Assembly (NCBI RefSeq): GCF_937889215.1
Contig: NZ_CALBEX010000407.1
Location: 1 to 14,321, forward strand
Source of the DNA: an uncultured Limnohabitans sp.
Lineage (GTDB): Bacteria; Pseudomonadota; Gammaproteobacteria; Burkholderiales; Burkholderiaceae_C
Direction: 5' to 3'
DNA length: 14,321 nt
The position numbers and the translations under genes were made by a program. The notes under the pieces were generated by a model. That model had not been told where the DNA came from. It saw only the letters and a list, made by a program, of their open reading frames with translations, and searched no databases. Position 1 is the first letter of the stretch, and each line of letters opens with the position of its first letter. Of this stretch, positions 1 through 7,042 are shown piece by piece.

Positions 1-44
1 AGTGCCCGGCTCAGGCTGTCGTAGTGTGTGCGTGTGGTGGTCAT
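1..44 (-). CDS. 5' end of a leftward gene, possibly a J-domain protein (cut by window edge)
   Basis: Reading leftward from an ATG at 44-42, an open frame of 14 codons runs off the edge and translates as MTTTRTHYDSLSRA. The THYDSL stretch resembles the first residues of J-domains, where a conserved tyrosine and leucine sit in helix I just after the start, so a DnaJ-like co-chaperone is one possibility. That is a guess from eight residues. No strong Shine-Dalgarno precedes the ATG; the upstream bases read cacgggataacac. The gene would be divergent from the small gene at 243. The piece is too short to prove coding, and it may be a chance frame. Confidence 0.35.
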   Translation of the reverse strand, partial: MTTTRTHYDSLSRA

Positions 45-242
45 GTGTTATCCCGTGAAACAACCCCACATTGTGTGTGGGCCAGATGAACGGCGTGTGA
101 ACAGACGTTTCAAATGGTGTCAAGCAAATTACATGCAGTGTGATGCCTTGGCCCGCCCATTCTCGGGGTATGAAACCCGTGTATTCCTGACTTGTGTATG
201 GTGGAGGCCACTGGTTCGTTTGAAACCAAAAGGAAAATTCCC
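45..242. other. Intergenic region between divergent genes, with a small hairpin
   Basis: No convincing gene lies in this stretch. It would hold the promoters of the leftward gene at the window edge and of the small gene starting at 243, but no clear -35/-10 pair can be read on either strand. One 6-bp inverted repeat is visible: CCCACA at 65-70 and TGTGGG at 76-81, with a 5-base loop. It has no T-tract, so it is not an intrinsic terminator. Base composition is less GC-rich than the neighbouring genes, as expected for intergenic DNA. Confidence 0.4.
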
Positions 243-623
243 ATGCCTGTACCTTGGATGCTGGCGCTCAAAGTCATTCCCTGGGGTGACGTGATTGAAC
301 ACGCCCCAGCAGTGCTGAAAGCGGCGCGCAAGTTGATGGACCGCCAAAACACCGAGCCGGTGCCAGAGTCTGGCGCATCCGCCGATCTGGTGGCGCAGCC
401 GCTGCCCACCTTGGGGGAGCTCAAAAACCGGCTGATTGCGGCCCAAGTTCAGATCGACCGGCATGCCCAGATGCAAGCCCAATTGACCGAAACCTTGGCC
501 GCCTTGGCCGAGCAAAACGCCCAACTGGTCAGCGCGGTAGAGCTGCTGCGCTTGCGCACACGCTTGCTCCTTTGGGGCGTGGCCGCGCTGGTGGTGGCGG
601 TGGTGGTGCTCGCTTGGCGCTGA
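243..623 (+). CDS. Small coiled-coil protein with a C-terminal membrane anchor, unknown function
   Basis: This 126-residue protein matches no family I can name. The N-terminal 35 residues are hydrophobic to amphipathic (PWGDVIEHAP, then AARKLMDR). A proline-rich linker follows at about 36-56, then a Gln/Ala/Leu-rich helix at about 57-104 likely to form a coiled coil. A single hydrophobic segment at about 107-124 ends in Trp-Arg. The layout suggests a tail-anchored inner-membrane protein with its helical part in the cytoplasm (inference). The start at 243 is preferred over an in-frame ATG at 192 because AAGGAAA lies 8-9 bases upstream and the extra 17 residues look non-coding. The gene converges on the glutaredoxin-like gene, with a 24-base gap. 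Confidence 0.7.
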   Translation: MPVPWMLALKVIPWGDVIEHAPAVLKAARKLMDRQNTEPVPESGASADLVAQPLPTLGELKNRLIAAQVQIDRHAQMQAQLTETLAALAEQNAQLVSAVELLRLRTRLLLWGVAALVVAVVVLAWR

Positions 624-647
624 GCGGCAGCCACCACAGGCCCACAA

Positions 648-1040
648 TCAAGCCGCTGTGAAGCGCTCGCGCAAGTACGCCACGATGGCGCTCGACTCGC
701 GCAACCACTGGACTTGGCCGTTGGCATCGGTGACCTTCAGGCAGGGCACCTGGGTTGCGCCAGTGCCTTCTTGCAAAGCGCTGCGGTGGCCGGGGTTGTG
801 CTGGGCGTCGCGCTGCTCAATGGGCAAAGACAAGCGGTGCATTTCCTGACGCACCTTGATGCAAAACGGGCAGGTGCTGAACTGGTAGAGCGCCAGGTTT
901 TGGCATTGCGCATCGACAGCCGCTTGCGCGGTCGAGTCGCGTTGCACGCCGCTGGGTCGGCTCAAACGTTCTTTGAGCAACATGAATGGGCCCAGCACCA
1001 GACGCAGGGTTCGAAAAAAAGCACGGACAACGGATTTCAT
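648..1040 (-). CDS. Glutaredoxin-like / GST N-terminal domain protein
   Basis: This 130-residue protein has one thioredoxin-fold domain of the glutaredoxin / GST N-terminal type. The first 45 residues are a basic, partly hydrophobic leader (ending around GVQRDSTAQA). They are followed by the first beta strand LALYQFSTCPFC. The redox motif CPFC occupies residues 57-60. TQVPCL holds the expected cis-proline at 99, and RESSAIVAYL at 114-123 matches the glutathione-binding Glu-Ser and following helix of the GST N-domain. No GST C-terminal all-helical domain is present, so a glutathione-dependent thiol oxidoreductase is more likely than a true transferase. The N-terminal segment (VVRAFFRTLRLVLGPFMLL) could be a membrane-associating helix. 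It lies 66 bases downstream of uvrA on the same strand and may be co-transcribed with it. No good Shine-Dalgarno precedes the ATG. Confidence 0.85.
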   Translation of the reverse strand: MKSVVRAFFRTLRLVLGPFMLLKERLSRPSGVQRDSTAQAAVDAQCQNLALYQFSTCPFCIKVRQEMHRLSLPIEQRDAQHNPGHRSALQEGTGATQVPCLKVTDANGQVQWLRESSAIVAYLRERFTAA

Positions 1041-1106
1041 GGGTGGGTCAAGCTTTCAAGTCAAAAGGGTGAAAAGGGTCGTGAGGGACAAAACGTGGGG
1101 CGGTCG
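1041..1106. other. Gap between uvrA and the glutaredoxin-like gene
   Basis: These 66 bases hold no gene and no intrinsic terminator, so transcription from uvrA could continue into the glutaredoxin-like gene. A short tandem repeat is present: AAAAGGGT at 1063-1070 and again at 1072-1079 on the plus strand. No function is evident. Confidence 0.4.
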
Positions 1107-4055
1107 TCACAGCAAGCGCTTTAAATAATGGCCTGTGAAGCTGGCCTTGTTTTTGGCCAGTTGCTCGGGGGTGCCTTCGCCCAGCACCGTGCCGCCACCC
1201 GCGCCGCCCTCTGGCCCCATGTCTATCAACCAGTCGGCGGTTTTGATGACGTCGAGATTGTGCTCAATGATGACGATGGTGTTGCCCGCGTCGCGCAGCT
1301 GGTGCAGCACTTTGAGCAGCAAGTCGATGTCGGCAAAGTGCAAGCCGGTGGTGGGTTCGTCCAAGATGTAGAGCGTGCGGCCGGTGTCGCGTTTGGATAA
1401 TTCAAGCGCGAGCTTCACGCGTTGCGCCTCGCCGCCCGACAGCGTTGTGGCGCTTTGGCCAAGGCGGATGTAGGTCAGGCCCACATCCAGCAGGGTTTGC
1501 AGCTTGCGGGCGATGTTGGGCACGGCGCTGAAGAACTGGTGCGCGGCTTCGACCGTCATGTTCAAAATCTGCGCAATGTTCTGGCCCTTGTATTGCACTT
1601 CGAGCGTTTCGCGGTTGTAGCGCATGCCGTGGCACACGTCGCAGGGCACGTACACGTCGGGCAAAAAGTGCATCTCCACTTTCACCATGCCGTCGCCCTG
1701 GCAGGCTTCGCAGCGGCCACCGGTCACGTTGAAGGAAAAGCGCCCCGGGCCGTAGCCGCGCTCGCGTGCGGCAGGCACCTCGGCCATCAGCTCGCGGATG
1801 TGGGTGAACAGGCCCGTGTAGGTGGCCGGGTTGCTGCGCGGCGTGCGGCCAATGGGCGACTGGTCGACGTTGATGACCTTGTCGAAATGCTCCAGGCCTT
1901 TGATCTCTTCGTGGGCTGCTGCCTCGTCGTGGGCGCGGTGGATCTGGTGGGCGGCGGCGGTGTATAGCGTGTCGTTGACCAGGGTGGATTTGCCCGAGCC
2001 CGAAACACCCGTGACGCAGGTGAGCAGACCCACCGGGAATTTCACGTTCACATTTTTCAGGTTGTTGCCCGACGCACCGACGATCTCAATGAAGTCCTTG
2101 CCCGGTTTGTGGCGTTTGGGGATCTCGATCTTTTTGCGGCCGGACATGTACTGGCCTGTGACCGAATCGGGTGCGGCCAAGATGTCGGCGCAGGTGCCTT
2201 GGGCCATCACGCGCCCGCCGTGCACGCCCGCGCCGGGCCCCATGTCGATCACATGGTCGGCCACGCGGATCATGTCTTCGTCGTGCTCGACCACCAGCAC
2301 GCTGTTGCCGATGTCGCGCAGGTGTTGCAGGGTGCCGATCAGGCGGTCGTTGTCGCGCTGGTGCAGGCCGATGCTGGGCTCGTCCAGCACGTACATCACG
2401 CCCGTGAGGCCCGAACCAATCTGGCTGGCCAGTCGGATGCGTTGTGACTCGCCGCCCGACAAGGTGTCGGCGCTGCGGTCCAGGCTCAAATAATTGAGGC
2501 CGACGTCGTTCAGGAACTTCAGGCGCAGCGCGATCTCGCGCACCACCTTGTCGGCGATCTCGGCCTTGGCACCGTGCATGCTCAGGCCCTGAAAATACTG
2601 CTGCGATTCGCCCAGCGTGATGTGGCTGATCTCGTAAATGGCGCGGGCTTGTGCGCCTTCACCAATGCGCACATGGCGCGCCTCGCGCCGCAGACGCGTG
2701 CCGTGGCAGCTGGTGCAAGCCTGCATGTTGCGGTAACGCGCCAAGTCTTCGCGCACCACGGCCGAGTCGGTCTCGCGGTAGCGGCGCGTCATGTTGGGGA
2801 TGATCCCCTCAAAGGGGTGCTTCTTGCTGACCTTTTTGCCTTGCGAGGCCCCCGACTCCATGACGTAGCTGAATTTGATTTCTTCAAGCCCCGAGCCGTG
2901 CAGCAAGACTTGCTGGTGTGTGGGTGCGAGTTTCTCGAAAGGCGTTTCGATGTCGAACTGGTAATGCTTGGCCAGGCTTTCAAGCATGCTGAAGTAAAAC
3001 CCGTTGCGCCGGTCCCAGCCCTTGATCGCACCGCTGGCCAGGCTCAGCGAGGGAAAGGCCACCACCCGCTCCGTGTCGAAAAACGCCATGCTGCCGATTC
3101 CGTCGCAAGTGGGGCAAGCGCCCATGGGTGAGTTGAAGGAAAACAGGCGTGGTTCCAGCTCGCTGATGGAATAAGTGCACACCGGGCAGGAAAACTTGGC
3201 GTTGAACAGGTGCTCTTTCCCCGTGTCCATTTCCAGCGCCACGGCGCGGTGCTCGGCCAGGTGCAGCGCGGCTTCAAAGCTCTCGGCCAGGCGCTGGCGC
3301 AAGGCGTCTCTGGCCTTGGCATCTTCTTCTGACCTGACTTTGATGCGGTCCACCACCACGTCGATGTTGTGTTTCTCGGTCTTCTTGAGCGTGGGCAGGT
3401 CTTCTATCTCCACCGTCTGGCCATTGATGCGAAAGCGCACATAGCCCAGTGCTTGCATTTGCTCGAAGACTTTTTCAAACTCGCCTTTTTTCTCGCGGGC
3501 AATGGGCGCGAGGATCATGAGCTTGGTGTCTTCGGGCAGGGCCAGCACGGCGTCCACCATCTGGCTCACGGTCTGCGCCTGCAGGGGCAGGTTGTGGTCG
3601 GGACAATACGGTGTGCCGGCGCGGGCAAAAAGCAGGCGCAGGTAGTCGTGGATTTCGGTCACGGTGCCCACAGTCGAGCGCGGGTTGTGGCTGGTGGCTT
3701 TTTGCTCGATGGAAATCGCGGGCGACAGGCCCTCGATCAGGTCCACATCGGGCTTGTCCATCAGCTGCAAGAACTGCCGCGCATAGGCCGACAGGCTTTC
3801 CACGTAGCGGCGCTGGCCTTCGGCGTACAGCGTGTCAAAAGCCAGGCTCGACTTGCCAGAGCCCGACAAGCCGGTGATCACCACCAGCTGGTTGCGGGGG
3901 ATGTCGAGGTCAATGTTTTTCAGGTTGTGGGTGCGCGCTCCGCGCACGCTGATGTGGGTCTGCCGCAGCGCTGAGGCCAGATACCGCGCTTGTTCGGGTT
4001 CGTCAGGCAAGAGAGGGGAGTCAGCAAGTTTCACGTTGGGCGGCCAGATCAGCAA
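1107..4055 (-). CDS. uvrA: UvrABC system protein A, excinuclease ABC ATPase
   Basis: UvrA is the damage-sensing ATPase of nucleotide excision repair; it dimerises, scans DNA with UvrB, and loads UvrB at lesions. Both ABC modules are complete. Residue numbers are from the TTG start. The first has Walker [10 protein letters not shown] at 62-70, signature LSGGESQ at 532-538 and Walker B VLDEP at 556-560. The second has Walker [10 protein letters not shown] at 683-691, signature LSGGEAQ at 872-878 and ILDEP at 897-901. Zinc-module cysteines are seen at 290/293/314/317 and 782/785/805/808, and a CTSC pair at 447-450. At 982 residues it is about 40 longer than E. coli UvrA (940); much of this is an N-terminal extension of roughly 35 residues before the conserved [12 protein letters not shown]. 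The start is uncertain: TTG at 4055 or GTG at 4034; there is no in-frame ATG before the conserved region. No LexA box was found upstream. Confidence 0.98.
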   Translation of the reverse strand: MLIWPPNVKLADSPLLPDEPEQARYLASALRQTHISVRGARTHNLKNIDLDIPRNQLVVITGLSGSGKSSLAFDTLYAEGQRRYVESLSAYARQFLQLMDKPDVDLIEGLSPAISIEQKATSHNPRSTVGTVTEIHDYLRLLFARAGTPYCPDHNLPLQAQTVSQMVDAVLALPEDTKLMILAPIAREKKGEFEKVFEQMQALGYVRFRINGQTVEIEDLPTLKKTEKHNIDVVVDRIKVRSEEDAKARDALRQRLAESFEAALHLAEHRAVALEMDTGKEHLFNAKFSCPVCTYSISELEPRLFSFNSPMGACPTCDGIGSMAFFDTERVVAFPSLSLASGAIKGWDRRNGFYFSMLESLAKHYQFDIETPFEKLAPTHQQVLLHGSGLEEIKFSYVMESGASQGKKVSKKHPFEGIIPNMTRRYRETDSAVVREDLARYRNMQACTSCHGTRLRREARHVRIGEGAQARAIYEISHITLGESQQYFQGLSMHGAKAEIADKVVREIALRLKFLNDVGLNYLSLDRSADTLSGGESQRIRLASQIGSGLTGVMYVLDEPSIGLHQRDNDRLIGTLQHLRDIGNSVLVVEHDEDMIRVADHVIDMGPGAGVHGGRVMAQGTCADILAAPDSVTGQYMSGRKKIEIPKRHKPGKDFIEIVGASGNNLKNVNVKFPVGLLTCVTGVSGSGKSTLVNDTLYTAAAHQIHRAHDEAAAHEEIKGLEHFDKVINVDQSPIGRTPRSNPATYTGLFTHIRELMAEVPAARERGYGPGRFSFNVTGGRCEACQGDGMVKVEMHFLPDVYVPCDVCHGMRYNRETLEVQYKGQNIAQILNMTVEAAHQFFSAVPNIARKLQTLLDVGLTYIRLGQSATTLSGGEAQRVKLALELSKRDTGRTLYILDEPTTGLHFADIDLLLKVLHQLRDAGNTIVIIEHNLDVIKTADWLIDMGPEGGAGGGTVLGEGTPEQLAKNKASFTGHYLKRLL

Positions 4056-4063
4056 AACCTTTG

Positions 4064-4069
4064 ATTATC
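4064..4069 (-). promoter_or_regulatory. Candidate -10 element (GATAAT) for uvrA
   Basis: On the minus strand GATAAT matches five of six bases of the sigma-70 -10 consensus and ends 8 bases before the TTG at 4055. No credible -35 hexamer lies 16-18 bases further upstream. If used, the transcript would begin at or within a couple of bases of the TTG, giving a nearly leaderless mRNA, or a leader of about 20 bases if GTG at 4034 is the true start. Confidence 0.35.
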
Positions 4070-4195
4070 CCTGTTGGCGCGTTTCGGGCCGGGGAGGCCG
4101 CCAATCAGGGACAATCGCCAGTCCTGATTCACTGCCTTTGGCTGTTTAGCGTGACCCCATCCACTGCCATACCCTCAGCCGACTTGTCCTCCTCC

Positions 4196-5383
4196 ATGAC
4201 GCCTATGGAGCGGCGTGCCAGCGCATCCTTGGCGTCGATTTTTGCCCTGCGCATGCTGGGTTTGTTCATGGTTTTGCCCGTGTTTGCTTTAGAAGCACGC
4301 AAATACCCCGGTGGTGATGACCCGGCCCTGTTGGGCTTGGCCATGGGCATGTATGGCCTGACGCAAGCCTTGTTGCAGTTGCCCTTTGGCATGGCGTCGG
4401 ACCGTTTTGGCCGCAAAAGGGTGATCGCCTTGGGCCTTATCATTTTTGCGCTCGGCAGTTTTTGGGCTGCAGCAGCCGACGACTTGACGGGCTTGCTGGT
4501 GGGCCGCAGTTTGCAAGGGGCGGGGGCCATTTCTGCAGCCGTGACGGCCTTTTTGGCGGATTTGACCCGCGACAGCGTGCGCACCAAAGCGATGACTTTG
4601 TTGGGCGTGAGCATCGGTCTGGTGTTTGCCCTGTCCTTGGTGGTGTCACCGGTGCTGGTCGGGGCGATTGGTCTGACGGGCTTGTTTCAGGTCACGGGTG
4701 GCTTGGCTTTGATCGGGGTGGCGGTGGTGGTCTGGGGCGTGCCTGCGGAGCTTGCACCCAAGGTGGCCAGTCCTCGCGGGGGTTTCAAGCAGGTGTTGAC
4801 GCATTGGGGCCTGTTGCGCCTGAACTTGGGTGTTTTTGTGCTCAATGCGGTGCAGTTGGCCATGTGGGTGCCTGTGCCCGCCATGTTGGTGCAGGCGGGT
4901 TTGCCCAAAGCCGACCACTGGCAGGTTTACCTGCCTGCCGTGTTGGGCTCTTTTGCACTCATGGGTGGGGTGTTCGCCTTGGAGCGGCGAGGGCAATTGA
5001 AAAAGGTCTTTTTGTTCGCCATCGCCTTGCTGGCGCTGGTTCAGGTGGGTTTGTTCGTGGAGTCGCTTGCCACGGCCCAGTTGTGGCCCTTGGCGGCTTT
5101 GATGTTTGCGTTTTTTTGTGCTTTCAACGTTTTAGAGGCGACCCTGCCCAGCTTGGCTTCGCGCATGGCACCGACCGAGGTGCGGGGCACCGCCATTGGC
5201 GTTTTCAACACATTGCAGTCGCTGGGCCTCTTTGTGGGAGGCTGGCTGGGAGGCGTCTTGGTCAAGGGTTTTGGCAGCCCGATGTTGTTTTTGGGTGCGT
5301 TGGCGGTCCTCTTGCTGTGGTGGGTGGTGGCCTTGTTCATGCAAATGCCGCAACCGAACGCCCCGCTTCAACCCCACGCTTAA
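4196..5383 (+). CDS. Major facilitator superfamily transporter, YajR-like
   Basis: This is a 12-helix inner-membrane secondary transporter of about 395 residues; the substrate is unknown. The first helix begins near SLASIFALRMLGLFMVLPVF. The family's loop 2-3 motif A is clear as GMASDRFGRKRV at 65-76 (the DRxGRK core). RSLQGAGAIS at 104-113 matches the helix-4 motif, and the helix-5 stretch LGVSIGLVFALSLVVSPVL resembles motif C of drug-efflux members. Overall it looks most like YajR, but it ends at about 395 residues and lacks the C-terminal ferredoxin-like domain that E. coli YajR carries. The start is uncertain: ATG 4196 is given, ATG 4205 and GTG 4151 are in frame, and none has a good Shine-Dalgarno. 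It reads away from uvrA and stops 35 bases before ssb. Confidence 0.9.
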   Translation: MTPMERRASASLASIFALRMLGLFMVLPVFALEARKYPGGDDPALLGLAMGMYGLTQALLQLPFGMASDRFGRKRVIALGLIIFALGSFWAAAADDLTGLLVGRSLQGAGAISAAVTAFLADLTRDSVRTKAMTLLGVSIGLVFALSLVVSPVLVGAIGLTGLFQVTGGLALIGVAVVVWGVPAELAPKVASPRGGFKQVLTHWGLLRLNLGVFVLNAVQLAMWVPVPAMLVQAGLPKADHWQVYLPAVLGSFALMGGVFALERRGQLKKVFLFAIALLALVQVGLFVESLATAQLWPLAALMFAFFCAFNVLEATLPSLASRMAPTEVRGTAIGVFNTLQSLGLFVGGWLGGVLVKGFGSPMLFLGALAVLLLWWVVALFMQMPQPNAPLQPHA

Positions 5384-5389
5384 AAGCCG

Positions 5390-5413
5390 CATAATCCATC
5401 CCTTCTGTAGGAG
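5390..5413 (+). promoter_or_regulatory. Candidate ssb -10 element and ribosome binding site
   Basis: CATAAT at 5390-5395 matches five of six bases of the -10 consensus just after the MFS stop codon. The best -35 position (5367-5372, TTCAAC) is weak. A strong Shine-Dalgarno, TAGGAG at 5408-5413, lies 5 bases before the ssb ATG and fixes that start. ssb may therefore have its own promoter overlapping the end of the transporter gene. Confidence 0.4.
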
Positions 5414-5418
5414 TAAAC

Positions 5419-5913
5419 ATGGCATCCGTCAACAAAGTCATCATCGTCGGCAATTTGGGCCGTGACCCTGAAACCCGCTACTTGCCTTCAGGCGATGCCG
5501 TGAGCAACATCAACGTCGCCACCACCGACCGCTACAAGGACAAAGCAACGGGCGAGATGAAAGAGGCCACCGAGTGGCACCGCATCAGCTTTTTTGGCAA
5601 ATTGGCTGAAATCGCAGGCCAGTACCTGAAAAAAGGCTCACAGGTGTACGTCGAAGGCAGCTTGCGCACCCGCAAATACACCGACAAAGACGGCATCGAA
5701 AAATACGCCACCGAAATCCGGGGCGAGACCATGCAGATGCTCGGCGGTCGCCAGGGCATGGGTGGCCCATCCGGCGATGACGGCTACGAAGGCGGTGGCC
5801 GCCCGGCTGCTCCGATGGCCCGTCCTGCCAGTGCACCAGTCGCACGACCAGCACCCGCACCCAAGCCTGCTGCCAGCAGCTTTGACGACATGGACGACGA
5901 CATTCCTTTCTGA
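5419..5913 (+). CDS. ssb: Single-stranded DNA-binding protein
   Basis: SSB coats single-stranded DNA during replication, recombination and repair and recruits partner proteins through its acidic tail. The 164-residue protein has the canonical OB-fold in the first ~110 residues: [16 protein letters not shown] opens it, [18 protein letters not shown] lies at its centre, and [17 protein letters not shown] follows. A Gly-rich then Pro/Ala-rich disordered linker spans about 112-152. The C-terminal tip DDMDDDIPF is the conserved motif that binds RecQ, Exo I, PriA, Pol III chi and others. Length is close to E. coli SSB (178). A good Shine-Dalgarno 5 bases upstream supports the ATG. The gene is followed by an intrinsic terminator, so transcription should end cleanly after it. 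E. coli also places ssb beside a divergent uvrA, but without a gene in between. Confidence 0.98.
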   Translation: MASVNKVIIVGNLGRDPETRYLPSGDAVSNINVATTDRYKDKATGEMKEATEWHRISFFGKLAEIAGQYLKKGSQVYVEGSLRTRKYTDKDGIEKYATEIRGETMQMLGGRQGMGGPSGDDGYEGGGRPAAPMARPASAPVARPAPAPKPAASSFDDMDDDIPF

Positions 5914-5942
5914 CACATGAAAGCCTTGGCTTTGTCCAGAAC

Positions 5943-5968
5943 CCGTGGCTTGTGCCACGGTTTTTTTT
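5943..5968 (+). terminator. Rho-independent terminator after ssb
   Basis: A perfect 7-bp GC-rich stem (CCGTGGC at 5943-5949, GCCACGG at 5954-5960) closes a TTGT loop and is followed directly by eight T residues (5961-5968). It starts 30 bases after the ssb stop codon and 20 bases before the start of the next gene, so it separates the ssb transcript from the TehA-like gene. Confidence 0.93.
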
Positions 5969-5987
5969 GCGCCAAAAATGCCCTGCC

Positions 5988-6995
5988 ATGACTGAACGCA
6001 CTTTGCCCACATCGGTGCAGCATTTGGGTTTTGCATGGTTTGCCATGGTCATGGGCTTGTCTGGCTTGTCATTGGCCTGGTTGCGTGCGGTTCCTCAATG
6101 GGGTCCTTTGGCTGTGCAGGTGTCGGCCGCTTTGGGGCTGCTGGCCAGTGGGGTGTTGGTGGTGTTGTTGGGGGCCACCGTCTGGCGCGTGTGGCGGTTT
6201 CCGGCGGCGGTGCTCGGCGACATGCGCCACCCCATGCAACAGGTGTTTGTGGCAGCCTTGCCGGCGTCCTTGGTGTTGATGGCCACGGTTTTATGGGCGC
6301 ACGGTGGGGTCAGCGTGTGGGCCGATGGTCTTTGGATGTCGGGCTCTGCAGGCTTGCTGTTGGTCACCGTGGGGGTGGTGCGGCGGTGGTTCAAGCCGGG
6401 ATTGACCGCAGACGATTTTTGGCCATCGATGACGCCTGCTTTGTTTGTTCCTGTGGTGGGCAATGTGCTGCCCGCCTTGGCGGGGGTGTCTTTGGGGCAC
6501 CCGGTGTGGGCCGCCGCGCAGTTCGGCATGGCTGCGGTGCTTTGGCCTGTGTTGCTGGCGTTGGTTTTGGTGCGCATTGGCCTGGTTGGGTTGTGGCCGC
6601 TGCGCTTGATGCCGACCACCTTCATCACCATCGCCCCGCCTTCTGTGTTGGCTTTGTCGGGGTACCAGCTGGGGGCGCCCGAGGTGCTGGTGCACATGTT
6701 GTGGGGTGTGGCCTTGTTGTTCACCTTGGTGTCCATGAGCGTGTTCAAACGGTGCCTTCAGCAGCCCTTTGGCATGACGTTTTGGGCCATGTCATTTCCT
6801 CTGGCTGCTTCGGCGGCTTTGTCTTTGCACCTGACGCCCACGGCAGGATGGGCGCAGACGCTGGCCGGTTGGTGGTTGCTGGCGATCACGCTGGTGATCG
6901 GCAGTTTGCTGGTGGCCACAGTCCGTGGCTTAATTCAGGGGCAACTGCTGGTGCCCGATTCCGCTGTGCCAGTCCCCGGCCCCCGTTTGGCCTGA
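5988..6995 (+). CDS. TehA/SLAC1-family (TDT) anion channel or transporter
   Basis: The 335-residue protein is strongly hydrophobic, with about ten membrane helices, and fits the tellurite-resistance/dicarboxylate transporter family (bacterial TehA, plant SLAC1). Recognisable blocks are the N-terminal HLGFAWFAMVMGLSGLSLA, DMRHPMQQVF at 78-87, FVPVVGNVLPALAG at 153-166, LMPTTFITIAPPSVLAL at 207-223 and FGMTFWAMSFPLAASAAL at 261-278. A phenylalanine in this last block (helix 9) gates the pore in Haemophilus TehA and SLAC1; Phe270 is a candidate equivalent, but I cannot align it with certainty. Substrate is unknown: relatives handle small anions, C4-dicarboxylates, sulfite or confer tellurite resistance. 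ATG 5988 is chosen because the next in-frame start upstream lies inside the ssb terminator. No strong Shine-Dalgarno is visible. Confidence 0.85.
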   Translation: MTERTLPTSVQHLGFAWFAMVMGLSGLSLAWLRAVPQWGPLAVQVSAALGLLASGVLVVLLGATVWRVWRFPAAVLGDMRHPMQQVFVAALPASLVLMATVLWAHGGVSVWADGLWMSGSAGLLLVTVGVVRRWFKPGLTADDFWPSMTPALFVPVVGNVLPALAGVSLGHPVWAAAQFGMAAVLWPVLLALVLVRIGLVGLWPLRLMPTTFITIAPPSVLALSGYQLGAPEVLVHMLWGVALLFTLVSMSVFKRCLQQPFGMTFWAMSFPLAASAALSLHLTPTAGWAQTLAGWWLLAITLVIGSLLVATVRGLIQGQLLVPDSAVPVPGPRLA

Positions 6996-7003
6996 ATCAG
7001 GCC
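6989..7003. repeat. 15-base perfect inverted repeat across a stop codon
   Basis: GGCCTGA-A-TCAGGCC is a perfect palindrome with a one-base centre, containing the stop codon of the TehA-like gene (6993-6995). As RNA it would fold only as a 5-bp stem with a 5-base loop and no T-tract, so it is a poor terminator. It ends 4 bases before a possible promoter of the next gene and could be an operator. Confidence 0.5.
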
Positions 7004-7007
7004 CAGC

Positions 7008-7036
7008 GTGACTGGGGTTGAAAGCTCGGTGAAAAT
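7008..7036 (+). promoter_or_regulatory. Candidate promoter of the DUF3422 gene
   Basis: GTGACT at 7008-7013 (four of six -35 consensus bases) and GAAAAT at 7031-7036 (four of six -10 bases) are separated by exactly 17 bases. The second hexamer ends 6 bases before the ATG at 7043, so a transcript from here would be leaderless or nearly so. Alternatively GGTGA at 7029-7033 could act as a weak ribosome binding site on a longer transcript. The match is modest. Confidence 0.3.
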
Positions 7037-7042
7037 GACCTT

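Noticed and set aside
1063..1079. Tandem AAAAGGGT repeat before the glutaredoxin-like gene
   Set aside because: Two copies of an 8-mer in a gap are too little to call a functional repeat.
1422..1967. Long plus-strand open frames opposite uvrA (also at 2574-3131 and 3369-3974)
   Set aside because: They are antisense shadows of a GC-rich conserved gene, with His/Gly/Ala-rich translations and no family resemblance.
4142..4157. Possible SOS box between uvrA and the MFS gene (CTGT-N8-ACCC)
   Set aside because: Only one half-site is intact and the other keeps two of four bases; not enough for LexA binding.
4061..4195. N-terminal extension of the MFS protein from a TTG at 4061
   Set aside because: The 45 added residues do not look like transporter sequence, the region must hold the uvrA promoter, and conserved sequence starts only near SLASIFALRMLG.
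4462..5394. 310-codon plus-strand frame overlapping the MFS gene
   Set aside because: Gly/Ala/Arg-rich out-of-frame translation with no domain, whereas the other frame encodes a clear MFS protein.
5405..5420. LexA-like box CTGT-N8-ACAT over the ssb ribosome binding site and start
   Set aside because: Seven of the eight half-site bases fit, but the match is built from the bases just before the Shine-Dalgarno and the start codon itself, and the 8-base centre is not AT-rich. Chance is the simpler explanation.
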